In this document: positions 33,124-41,215 of the stretch, piece after piece
How positions within the stretch are numbered: the first letter of the stretch is position 1
How the letters are laid out: every line of letters starts with the position of its first letter
NCBI GenBank assembly: GCA_030828565.1
Contig: JAURCF010000006.1
Span: forward strand, 1 to 41,215
DNA: 41,215 nucleotides
Direction of reading: 5' to 3'
From: Flavobacteriaceae bacterium
GTDB lineage: Bacteria > Bacteroidota > Bacteroidia > Flavobacteriales > Flavobacteriaceae
Position numbers and translations under genes: made by a program
Notes under the pieces: model-generated
What the model was told of the DNA's origin: nothing
Databases searched by the model: none
Seen by the model: the letters and a program-made list of their open reading frames with translations, nothing else

Positions 33124-33302
33124 GGAATTTATTTACGTTAGTGAATGTATTAAGGATCGCAATAATATGCGTAATTATTTTTTAATATTCAATAGCAAAA
33201 GTATTTTTTTTTAATAAAAATTGTTCACATATTTGTAAAGGATTTGAAGTGCTACAAATTTCAAGTCTAAAACTAACCAAAACACATAAATTTTTCATTT
33301 AA

Positions 33303-34733
33303 ATGCAAGTTACTGCGGAATCGGTATGGGGGGAATGTCTGAAATTTGTGAAAGACAATATTCAACCGCAGGCATACAAAACATGGTTTGAGCCAATTGT
33401 TCCAGTCAAATTAAATTCAAAAGTGCTAAGCATTCAAGTGCCTAGCAAGTTTTTCTATGAATGGCTTGAAGAACACTATGTGAAAATATTAAAAGTGGCG
33501 CTCACCAAAGAATTGGGCGAACAAGCCCGATTGGTTTACATTATTAAAATGGAGAACACCTTCGGGAACAAGTCTCCTTTTACGGAAAAAATACCCAGTG
33601 AAAACAGGAGCAGCATTAAAAGTCAAGAAGTTGACGCTCCTCTTAGAAACAACTACTCTTCTGAGCTTAAAAATCCATTCATTATTCCTGGAATTCGAAA
33701 TTTAAAAATCGAATCACAGCTTAATGCTAGCTATAATTTTGATAATTTCTTAGAAGGAGAGTCCAATCGACTTGCTCGTTCTGCAGGAATTGCAGTTGCT
33801 AAGAAGCCAGGGGGAACCTCATTCAACCCACTCCTTATTTTTGGTGGAGTTGGGCTTGGTAAAACACATTTAGCACATGCGATTGGAGTTCACGTCAAAG
33901 AACGTTCTCCAGAAAAAACTGTGTTGTATATTTCTGCTGAAAAATTTACCCAACAATACATTGAGGCTGTTAAGAAAAATAATAGAAACGATTTCATCCA
34001 CTTTTATCAAGTCATTGATATCCTAATTATAGATGATGTTCAATTTTTCTCTGGAAAATCAGGAACACAAGATGTGTTTTTTCACATATTCAACCATTTG
34101 CACCAAAACGGAAAGCAAGTGATTCTTACTTCAGACAAAGCACCTGTAGATATGCAAGACATTGAGCAGCGTCTTTTGTCTCGATTCAAATGGGGGCTTT
34201 CTGCAGAATTGCAACGTCCTGACTTTGAAACACGAGTTTCCATTCTTCGTAACAAATTGTACAGAGATGGAGTCGATATTTCCGATGAAATTGTAGAATT
34301 CGTTGCAAAAAGTATAAAATCCAATGTGCGAGAACTAGAGGGGGCTATTATATCCTTGATTGCTCAATCATCTTTTAATAAAAGAGAGATTACCATTGAA
34401 TTGGCAAAACAGGTGGTGGATAAATTTGTAAAAAACACCAAAAGAGAAGTTTCTATCGACTACATCCAAAAGGTTGTTTCGGAATATTTTCAAATGGATG
34501 TTTCTACTTTGCAATCGAAAACTAGAAAACGTCATATAGTTCAAGCTAGGCAGTTGGCTATGTTTTTTGCAAAAAAATTCACCAAGGCATCTTTAGCAAG
34601 TATAGGCTCTCAGATTGGGCAAAGAGATCATGCGACTGTATTGCATGCTTGTAAAACAGTTGACAATTTATCGTTTACGGACAAACAGTTTCGTAAATAT
34701 GTCGAGGATTTATCTAAAAAGCTTTCTATTTAA
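33303..34733 (+). CDS. dnaA: Chromosomal replication initiator protein DnaA
   Basis: NPLLIFGGVGLGKTHLAHAIG Walker A, DILIIDDVQFFSGK, C-terminal GQRDHATVLHACKTV. Confidence 0.98.
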   Translation: MQVTAESVWGECLKFVKDNIQPQAYKTWFEPIVPVKLNSKVLSIQVPSKFFYEWLEEHYVKILKVALTKELGEQARLVYIIKMENTFGNKSPFTEKIPSENRSSIKSQEVDAPLRNNYSSELKNPFIIPGIRNLKIESQLNASYNFDNFLEGESNRLARSAGIAVAKKPGGTSFNPLLIFGGVGLGKTHLAHAIGVHVKERSPEKTVLYISAEKFTQQYIEAVKKNNRNDFIHFYQVIDILIIDDVQFFSGKSGTQDVFFHIFNHLHQNGKQVILTSDKAPVDMQDIEQRLLSRFKWGLSAELQRPDFETRVSILRNKLYRDGVDISDEIVEFVAKSIKSNVRELEGAIISLIAQSSFNKREITIELAKQVVDKFVKNTKREVSIDYIQKVVSEYFQMDVSTLQSKTRKRHIVQARQLAMFFAKKFTKASLASIGSQIGQRDHATVLHACKTVDNLSFTDKQFRKYVEDLSKKLSI

Positions 34734-34739
34734 TACATC

Positions 34740-35207
34740 ATGAAAACAAGAGTACTTGTTGTGTGTTTGGGAAACATTTGTCGTTCACCCTTAGCACACG
34801 GTATTTTTGAAAATCTTCTGCCTTCCAACGATTTCTTTGTTGATTCGGCAGGAACAGGAGGGTATCACATTGGAAGCGCTCCCGACCCAAGGTCCATCGC
34901 AGTGGCAAAAAATCATGGACTAGACATATCTAAACAAAAAGCACGAAAATTTCAATCCGAAGATTTTGTATTGTTCGATCGTATTTTTGTAATGGATTCT
35001 AGCAATTATCAAAACGTGGTTGAGCTGTGTCAAAATGAAGAAAACCTCAACAAAGTTGAACTACTCACCGAAGCCGCTGGATTGAATGCAACCGAGGTGC
35101 CTGACCCCTACTATGATGATGATGGATTTGAACAAGTTTATCAATTAATTCACCAATCGTGTTTACAAATCGTACGCAAATTGATTGCTCAAAAGAAAAG
35201 CGAATGA
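34740..35207 (+). CDS. Low molecular weight protein-tyrosine-phosphatase
   Basis: VLVVCLGNICRSPLAHGIFE (C-x5-R-S) and VPDPYYDDDGFEQVYQLI. Confidence 0.93.
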   Translation: MKTRVLVVCLGNICRSPLAHGIFENLLPSNDFFVDSAGTGGYHIGSAPDPRSIAVAKNHGLDISKQKARKFQSEDFVLFDRIFVMDSSNYQNVVELCQNEENLNKVELLTEAAGLNATEVPDPYYDDDGFEQVYQLIHQSCLQIVRKLIAQKKSE

Positions 35208-35923
35208 ATATTGAAAATATTGGTGCTATTTTTTTGATTCCCAATCTTTTAGGAGATTCTGCTCCTTTGGAGGTTTTGCCTATTTCTGTTAAAAAAAACA
35301 TAGAGTCACTGACCTATTTTATTTGTGAAAATGAAAAAGTCACCCGTGCATTTATTAAAAAAATTGCTCCCAATAAGGCGCAGCAAGAGTTAAACATTGT
35401 ATTGCTTAATAAATTTACAGATCCTCAAGAGGTAGCCTCATTTTTAGACCCTTGCTTTGAAGGCGAATCAATAGGCTTGATTTCAGATGCTGGCTGTCCT
35501 GCTATAGCCGATCCTGGAGCAATCATTGTGGAATTAGCTCATAAAAAAGGAATTCCTGTCAAACCTCTTGTGGGTCCTTCTTCAATATTATTGGCTCTTA
35601 TTGGCTCTGGAATGAATGGACAAAACTTTGCCTTTAATGGCTATTTACCCATTGACAAAGAAGAAAGGAAAAAAACAATAAAAGCGTTAGAAAAAAAATC
35701 TTCTGAGTTGCAGCAAACCCAAATTTTTATGGAAACACCCTATAGAAATGATGCCATTATTTCCGACTTAATTAAAATTCTTCATCCTTCAACTAGGTTG
35801 TGCATAGCCTGTGATCTAACTCTCAAATCAGAAACTATTAAAACACATACCATTGAGGAGTGGAAAAAAAGCTCTTTTTCCATTCAAAAAAGACCTGCAA
35901 TTTTTCTGATCCAGAAAGATTGA
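35204..35923 (+). CDS. SAM-dependent methyltransferase, RsmI-like (divergent, short)
   Basis: IGLISDAGCPAIADPGAIIVELAHKKGIPVKPLVGPSSILLALIGSG is tetrapyrrole-methylase/RsmI-like. ATG at 35204 (MNIENIGAIFLIPNLLG) overlaps the PTP stop. Confidence 0.8.
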   Translation: MNIENIGAIFLIPNLLGDSAPLEVLPISVKKNIESLTYFICENEKVTRAFIKKIAPNKAQQELNIVLLNKFTDPQEVASFLDPCFEGESIGLISDAGCPAIADPGAIIVELAHKKGIPVKPLVGPSSILLALIGSGMNGQNFAFNGYLPIDKEERKKTIKALEKKSSELQQTQIFMETPYRNDAIISDLIKILHPSTRLCIACDLTLKSETIKTHTIEEWKKSSFSIQKRPAIFLIQKD

Positions 35924-35925
35924 TG

Positions 35926-36981
35926 TTAGCGGTAAATCTTATTTTGGTTTACCCATTGAATGTATTGTCTACGATTGCGGTTGTGTTCGGAATAGGTTTT
36001 AGCAAACATATGGTAACCTGGACGGCTAATATCAGCTACAAAATATAAAAAACGATGCTTTTCAGGATTCAAAACAGCTTCTATTGAAGAAATATCAGGC
36101 ATGGATATTGGGCCTGGAGGCAATCCTCGGTATCGATACGTATTGAAAGGCGAGTTTATTTTCAAATCTTTATTTAAAACACGTTTTATAACCGTATTAA
36201 AATCATTATTTTTCTTTTGAATTGCGAAAATAACGGTGGGATCTGCTTGCAATTTCATGTTTCGTTGCAACCGATTAAGATAAACACCCGCCACGCGAGG
36301 TCGCTCATCTACCATAACGGTTTCTTTCTGAACAATCGAAGCTAAGGCAACAACCTCAAGGGGGGTTAAGCCTACGGCAGCTGCTTTCTCAACTCGTTTT
36401 GGATTCCAAAAATTAAAAAACTCATCTTTCATTCGAGTGCGAAATTGAGTCGCATTTGTATTCCAATACATTTGATAGCTATTGGGTACAAACATTGAAA
36501 GTATAGTATTCTCGTTAAATCCATTCGATTCTAAAAACAAAGAGTCTTTAAAAGCAGTTACTAGAGAAGTGCTGTCGGCTTCAATTTGTTCGGAGATTCG
36601 ACTTGCTAAGTCATATATATTATCTTGATTGTTAAATGTCAATCGGACAGGCATATTTTGGGAGCGAAGTGTATTAATTATTTGATGATTGCCCATTCCT
36701 TGACGAATCGAGTACTTCCCTCCTTTGGATCGACGAAAACCTTTTTTTTGAGCAGCAGTCAAAAAATTACTAGGGCGTTTGAGTAACGGTTTTAGTCTAG
36801 AAACAATCGTATCCATTGAAGCATTGGAAGGGATAAAAACGATAGCAGAAGATTCTGAGAAAGCAGTGTTGCTAAAAAAAAATACGCGGTAAAATTGAAA
36901 CGTAAAAATACCACCGATAATTACGCCTATTAGCGCGATAATTAAAAGGATTCTTTTTCTATACATTTTTGTCAATATCAA
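35926..36981 (-). CDS. mltG: Endolytic transglycosylase MltG
   Basis: Single N-terminal TM; ALASIVQKETVMVDERPRVAGVYLNRLQRNMKLQADPTVIFA; GLPPGPISMPDISSIEAVLNP. Confidence 0.94.
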   Translation of the reverse strand: MILTKMYRKRILLIIALIGVIIGGIFTFQFYRVFFFSNTAFSESSAIVFIPSNASMDTIVSRLKPLLKRPSNFLTAAQKKGFRRSKGGKYSIRQGMGNHQIINTLRSQNMPVRLTFNNQDNIYDLASRISEQIEADSTSLVTAFKDSLFLESNGFNENTILSMFVPNSYQMYWNTNATQFRTRMKDEFFNFWNPKRVEKAAAVGLTPLEVVALASIVQKETVMVDERPRVAGVYLNRLQRNMKLQADPTVIFAIQKKNNDFNTVIKRVLNKDLKINSPFNTYRYRGLPPGPISMPDISSIEAVLNPEKHRFLYFVADISRPGYHMFAKTYSEHNRNRRQYIQWVNQNKIYR

Positions 36982-37750
36982 TAGTCCCTGAAAAAACCTG
37001 AACAGCAGGCCCGACTAAAAAAACATCGTTATAATTGCTACCCTGATTTACAAAACGAACCTGTAATACACCTCCTTCAGTATGAAGTAAAATCTCATTG
37101 TGGCTCGTTTGCTGGGTTGCATGCATGGCTATAGCTACGGCGGTAACTCCAGTTCCACAAGACAATGTTTCTGCCTCTACACCTCTTTCGTACGTTCGAA
37201 CTTTGAAGGTATTTTCGGACAAGACTTGAACAAAATTAACATTTGCGCCTGTTTCAAAATAAGGAGCTCCGTATCGAATTTTGCGACCTATAGAATCAAC
37301 ATCAAAATCGCTGACATTGTCAACGCATTGTACATGATGCGGTGAGCCTGTATCTAAAAAAATATGATCCTTATGAATTTCTACATTATTTATATGTTTC
37401 ATTTGCAACGAAACAATTCCGTTAGTGATTGTAGCCTTATGCAATCCATCAAAGGCTTCAAATTGGGTATCGGTGTCAACAATCCCTAAAAAAGATGCAA
37501 ATGCGACAATACATCTACCTCCGTTTCCACACATAGAACCCAACGTGCCATCGGCGTTGAAATACACCATGGTGAAGTCTGTAGTTGCTGAATCTTCTAA
37601 AAGAAGTAACCCATCGGCCCCTATACCGTATTTTCGGTCACACAAACGATTGATAAAACTGGCATTGTTTTTGTCGAAATCCATTTGGCGATTGTCAAAA
37701 ACAACAAAGTCATTTCCGGTGCCTTGATATTTATAAAATGTTTTTGTCAT
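36959..37750 (-). CDS. dapF: Diaminopimelate epimerase
   Basis: MTKTFYKYQGTGNDFVVFDNR; MCGNGGRC; ERGVEAETLSCGTGVTA. ATG at 37750 preferred over TTG at 37774, which lies in a -7 box. Confidence 0.94.
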   Translation of the reverse strand: MTKTFYKYQGTGNDFVVFDNRQMDFDKNNASFINRLCDRKYGIGADGLLLLEDSATTDFTMVYFNADGTLGSMCGNGGRCIVAFASFLGIVDTDTQFEAFDGLHKATITNGIVSLQMKHINNVEIHKDHIFLDTGSPHHVQCVDNVSDFDVDSIGRKIRYGAPYFETGANVNFVQVLSENTFKVRTYERGVEAETLSCGTGVTAVAIAMHATQQTSHNEILLHTEGGVLQVRFVNQGSNYNDVFLVGPAVQVFSGTIDIDKNV

Positions 37751-37771
37751 AAAAACCTTGGTGTTTGGTGG

Positions 37772-37779
37772 CAAATGTA
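37772..37779 (-). promoter_or_regulatory. Putative -7 box of the dapF-mltG promoter
   Basis: TACATTTG on the minus strand, about 21 nt before the dapF ATG. Confidence 0.45.
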
Positions 37780-37847
37780 CAAATTTTTATGAGCTATAAA
37801 GTTGTTAAAAACACGTTAAAAGATTTAACCAAATCGCCATTATCAAA

Positions 37848-37855
37848 TAAATTTG
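37848..37855 (+). promoter_or_regulatory. Putative -7 box of the htrA-like gene
   Basis: TAAATTTG, 24 nt before ATG 37880; TTTA lies N20 upstream. Confidence 0.45.
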
Positions 37856-37879
37856 AAAAGAATTTTAAAAAAATTAAAA

Positions 37880-39271
37880 ATGGAACGCATGAAAAAAGCA
37901 GGAACATTAATCATTACAGCTGTTTTGGGAGGATTAATTAGTTTAATAGGTTATGACTATTTTTCAACCCCATCTACCACTTTTGATTCGGGAATAGCGA
38001 AACCCCAAAATATACCCACAAATTACATTCCTTCTGTAATCGTAGAAGCTGCTGAAAACACAAATTTTACGGTTGCAGCGGACAAAACCATCAATGCAGT
38101 AGTGCACATCAAAAACACAGGAGTTGTCTCTAGCCCTTCCTCAATATGGGATTATTTTAATGGAGCTGGGAACATGCAGCGAACTCGAATTGGAATGGGT
38201 TCGGGTGTGATTGTATCGCCAGACGGATACATCATTACCAACAATCACGTGATTGAAGACTCAAAACAGCTAGAGGTTAAAACCAATGACAACAAAGTCT
38301 ATGAGGCCGAATTGGTAGGAACTGATCCATCAACCGATATTGCGGTTTTGAAAATATTAGACGCCAAAAAAGACTTTTCTTTTGTGCGATTTGCCGATTC
38401 AGACCAAACCAAAATTGGAGAATGGGTACTTGCGGTTGGAAATCCATTTAACCTAACCTCTACCGTTACAGCAGGAATTATAAGTGCCAAAGCAAGAGAT
38501 TTGTTTGATGGTAAAAACCAATCGTTCATTCAAACCGATGCAGCCGTTAATATGGGGAATAGCGGAGGAGCCTTGGTAAATACAGAAGGTGATTTGATAG
38601 GAATCAATACGGCTATAACTAGTGAAACAGGCTCCTATATTGGCTATTCGTTTGCGGTTCCCAGCAATATAGCCAAAAAAGTTTTTGAAGACATCATTGA
38701 GTTTGGAGACGTTCAAAAGGGATTGCTCGGAATAAGAGGTCAAAGTCTTAACGGCACCATTTCAAAAGAGTTAGACATTGAAACTACCGAAGGGTTCTAC
38801 ATCGCGTCAGTAGACGAAGACATGGGTGCAAAAAAAGCAGGTCTTCAAGAGGGCGACGTAATTCAAAATTTGGATGGAGTTAAAATATCGAAGTTCTCAG
38901 AACTTTCTGGATACTTGGGAAGCAAACGACCCGGTGATAAGGTAACCGTTCATTTTTTAAGAGACGGTGTTAAAAAAACTGCGCTTGTTACTCTCACCAA
39001 AAATGCCATGGTAGAATTTTTAAGCATGCGTTTAAAAAACCTTTCTAAAAAAGAATTGAAAAAATACGACCTGAATCAAGGAATGAAAATTATTGATCAA
39101 AACAACCCCAACCTATACCGATTGGGTATTCGAAATGGATATATAATCACTCACATCAATGGAAATCCTATTAATGATGCAAGTGAATTGACAGAAATTC
39201 AACGAGAAGCTATTAACGATATTTTATTTATCGCTCCCGACGGAGAACGGGAACGGATTATTTTTAATTGA
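37880..39271 (+). CDS. Do/DegP-like trypsin-family serine protease with PDZ domains
   Basis: GSGVIVSPDGYIITNNHVIEDS (His), STDIAVLKI (Asp), NMGNSGGALVN (Ser); C-terminal PDZ sequences. Track start 37853 is TTG inside the -7 box. Confidence 0.93.
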   Translation: MERMKKAGTLIITAVLGGLISLIGYDYFSTPSTTFDSGIAKPQNIPTNYIPSVIVEAAENTNFTVAADKTINAVVHIKNTGVVSSPSSIWDYFNGAGNMQRTRIGMGSGVIVSPDGYIITNNHVIEDSKQLEVKTNDNKVYEAELVGTDPSTDIAVLKILDAKKDFSFVRFADSDQTKIGEWVLAVGNPFNLTSTVTAGIISAKARDLFDGKNQSFIQTDAAVNMGNSGGALVNTEGDLIGINTAITSETGSYIGYSFAVPSNIAKKVFEDIIEFGDVQKGLLGIRGQSLNGTISKELDIETTEGFYIASVDEDMGAKKAGLQEGDVIQNLDGVKISKFSELSGYLGSKRPGDKVTVHFLRDGVKKTALVTLTKNAMVEFLSMRLKNLSKKELKKYDLNQGMKIIDQNNPNLYRLGIRNGYIITHINGNPINDASELTEIQREAINDILFIAPDGERERIIFN

Positions 39272-39297
39272 TACAAATACTGGTTAATTTTCAATTC

Positions 39298-39340
39298 AAA
39301 AGACAAGGTGAGGCAATTCATTGAGCACCTTGTCTTTTTT
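39298..39340 (+). terminator. Rho-independent terminator after the DegP-like gene
   Basis: aaaAGACAAGGTG - 15-nt loop - CACCTTGTCTtttttt. Confidence 0.85.
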
Positions 39341-39369
39341 GATTCAATAATTGTTTGCATCTTTGTGAA

Positions 39370-40044
39370 ATGCGTATTGATATCATTTCTGTAGTACCTA
39401 ATTTGCTTGATAGTCCTTTTCAGCATTCTATCCTTCAACGGGCCATTGATGCTCAATTGGTGGAAATTCATGTTCACAATTTAAGAGATTATGGGCTCAA
39501 TAAGTACAATCAAATTGACGATTATCAATTTGGCGGAGGAGCCGGAATGGTCATGATGATTGAACCGATTGATCAATGCATCACAAAACTAAAAAATCAA
39601 CGCGAGTACGACGAAATTATATATATGACTCCCGATGGAGAAACACTCAACCAAAACATATCAAACCAACTCTCTTTAAAGAAAAACATCGTTATTTTAT
39701 GTGGACATTACAAAGGAGTTGACCAAAGAGTTCGAGATCATTTTATCACAAAAGAAATATCAATAGGCGATTACGTATTGTCTGGAGGTGAATTGGCAGC
39801 AGCCGTTTTGTGTGATAGCATTATTAGGCTTATTCCCGGTGTGTTAGGCGATGAAACCTCAGCACTAACGGATTCCCATCAAGATGGATTGCTTGCGCCA
39901 CCTGTATATACAAGACCTGCGGATTACAAAGGATGGAAAGTCCCTGAAATATTGACTTCTGGAAATACACCAAAAATTGAATCTTGGCGAGAACAACAAG
40001 CCGAACAGCGAACTCAAAAACTACGGCCCGATTTGCTAAAATAA
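39370..40044 (+). CDS. trmD: tRNA (guanosine(37)-N1)-methyltransferase
   Basis: [56 protein letters not shown] at 39370 preferred. Confidence 0.96.
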   Translation: MRIDIISVVPNLLDSPFQHSILQRAIDAQLVEIHVHNLRDYGLNKYNQIDDYQFGGGAGMVMMIEPIDQCITKLKNQREYDEIIYMTPDGETLNQNISNQLSLKKNIVILCGHYKGVDQRVRDHFITKEISIGDYVLSGGELAAAVLCDSIIRLIPGVLGDETSALTDSHQDGLLAPPVYTRPADYKGWKVPEILTSGNTPKIESWREQQAEQRTQKLRPDLLK

Positions 40045-40089
40045 AATATTTTAGACGATAAAAAGTTTTTATTTTCTTTAAAAAAAAAG

Positions 40090-40097
40090 TATTTTTG
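40090..40097 (+). promoter_or_regulatory. Putative -7 box of the rplS promoter
   Basis: TATTTTTG, giving a leader of roughly 65 nt before ATG 40169. Confidence 0.45.
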
Positions 40098-40160
40098 CAC
40101 CCATTTTGGTTCAACCGCTGACGAAAGACGTGAATGTTGTACTGGATAAATATTTAATTA

Positions 40161-40174
40161 TTCCATAAATGGAA
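40161..40174 (+). promoter_or_regulatory. Perfect hairpin enclosing the rplS start codon
   Basis: TTCCA-TAAA-TGGAA; ATG at 40169-40171 lies across loop and stem. Confidence 0.5.
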
Positions 40175-40519
40175 ACATTAGTAAAGTACGTACAAGACGA
40201 ATTTGTTTCAAAAAAAGAACTGCCCGCGTTCGATGCTGGAGACACCATTACTGTTTACTACGAAATTCGAGAAGGAGAAAAAGTCAGAACGCAATTCTTT
40301 AAAGGAGTTGTCATTCAAATTAAAGGAACTGGACTTTCCAAAACCTTTACCATTCGTAAAATGTCTGGAACTGTTGGCGTTGAACGAATTTTCCCAATCA
40401 ATTTGCCTGCAATTCAAAAAATTGAGGTCAACAAACGCGGAAAAGTAAGGAGATCTAGAATCTATTACTTCAGAGAGCTTACGGGTAAAAAAGCTCGAAT
40501 CAAAGATCGACAACACTAA
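40169..40519 (+). CDS. rplS: 50S ribosomal protein L19
   Basis: FDAGDTITVYYEIREGEKVRTQFFKGVVIQIKGTGLSKTFTIRKMSGTVGVERIFPINLPAIQKIEV. Confidence 0.97.
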   Translation: METLVKYVQDEFVSKKELPAFDAGDTITVYYEIREGEKVRTQFFKGVVIQIKGTGLSKTFTIRKMSGTVGVERIFPINLPAIQKIEVNKRGKVRRSRIYYFRELTGKKARIKDRQH

Positions 40520-40530
40520 AATATTTTCTA

Positions 40531-40565
40531 AAAAAACTCCAGCATTTCTTCTGGAGTTTTTTTTT
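40531..40565 (+). terminator. Rho-independent terminator after rplS
   Basis: aaaaaACTCCAG - catttctt - CTGGAGTttttttt. Confidence 0.88.
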
Positions 40566-40665
40566 GAGAAATTGAGAGTTAAACCCCATTGTTTATAAAG
40601 TAAATCGTGTCTGAAAAATAACAAATATATCTTCCTTACTGCTTAAAAAAAAGAAGTTGTTGTTG

Positions 40666-40673
40666 TATATTTG
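40666..40673 (+). promoter_or_regulatory. Putative -7 box of the icd promoter
   Basis: TATATTTG, 21 nt before the ATG at 40695. Confidence 0.4.
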
Positions 40674-40694
40674 CGCGCACAAATATTAGAAAAA

Positions 40695-41215
40695 TGTCAA
40701 AAATCAAAGTAGCCCAACCTGTAGTCGAAATAGACGGTGACGAAATGACTCGCATCATCTGGAAATTCATTAAAGATCAGTTAATTCTCCCCTATGTCGA
40801 TTTGGATATAAAATACTACGATTTGTCGGTTACTTCACGCGACAAAACGAAAGATCAAATTACTGTTGATGCTGCCAACGCAATTAAAAAATATCATGTA
40901 GGAATCAAATGTGCTACCATAACACCTGACGAAGATCGTGTAAAGGAGTTTGCCTTAACAAATATGTGGAGATCTCCAAACGGGACTATTCGAAACATTG
41001 TTGGAGGTACTGTTTTTCGTGAACCAATCATCATGAAAAATGTTCCTCGCTATGTACAAGGGTGGACAAAACCTATCTGTATTGGGCGTCATGCTTTTGG
41101 GGATCAATACAAGGCAACGGATGTTGTCACACGCGGTAAAGGAAAACTCACCATGACTTTTACTCCTGAAGATGGTAGTGAGATTCAGTCTTGGGAGGTG
41201 TATAATTTTGAAGAA
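40695..41215 (+). CDS. icd: NADP-dependent isocitrate dehydrogenase, N-terminal part cut by the window edge
   Basis: Translation [46 protein letters not shown]... continues in frame to the window end; absent from the ORF track. Confidence 0.92.

Noticed and set aside
33158-33171. CGCA-ATAATA-TGCG palindrome upstream of the thioesterase gene
   Set aside because: Four-base arms only; expected by chance and no second copy noticed nearby.
33124-33302. Possible oriC upstream of dnaA
   Set aside because: Only one poor DnaA-box-like word (TTGTTCACA, 33221-33229) and no cluster. GC skew across the whole genome would be needed.
40036-40054. CTAAAATA-AAA-TATTTTAG inverted repeat at the trmD stop
   Set aside because: Perfect but wholly A/T apart from end pairs; likely chance in AT-rich sequence and not a strong terminator.

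Overview
A 41.2 kb, low-GC, gene-dense chromosomal window that looks like a Flavobacteriaceae (Bacteroidota) core genome. Support comes from gene content and order (porQ-cmk; bamD-rpoZ-coaBC-DUF4835-recN-fabI; dnaA-LMW-PTP-RsmI-like; trmD-rplS) and from many Bacteroidota-type -7 promoter boxes (TAnnTTTG). I call about 40 protein-coding genes. rpsA is truncated at the left edge and icd at the right edge; neither is in the ORF track. I see no tRNA, rRNA, CRISPR array, IS element, prophage or recognisable defence or secondary-metabolite system. I did not find a convincing undescribed multi-gene system. The items most worth checking are: a GH18 chitinase remnant that lost its catalytic core in frame; a hairpin over the rplS start codon; a structured rpsA leader with an unused SD-like AGGAGGG; near-leaderless promoter/start arrangements at bamD and xerD; a split 5'-nucleotidase whose halves carry different export signals; a tandem exported/cytosolic msrB pair; and a phased A-tract region upstream of bamD. 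All family names come from reading the translations by eye. No database search was run.
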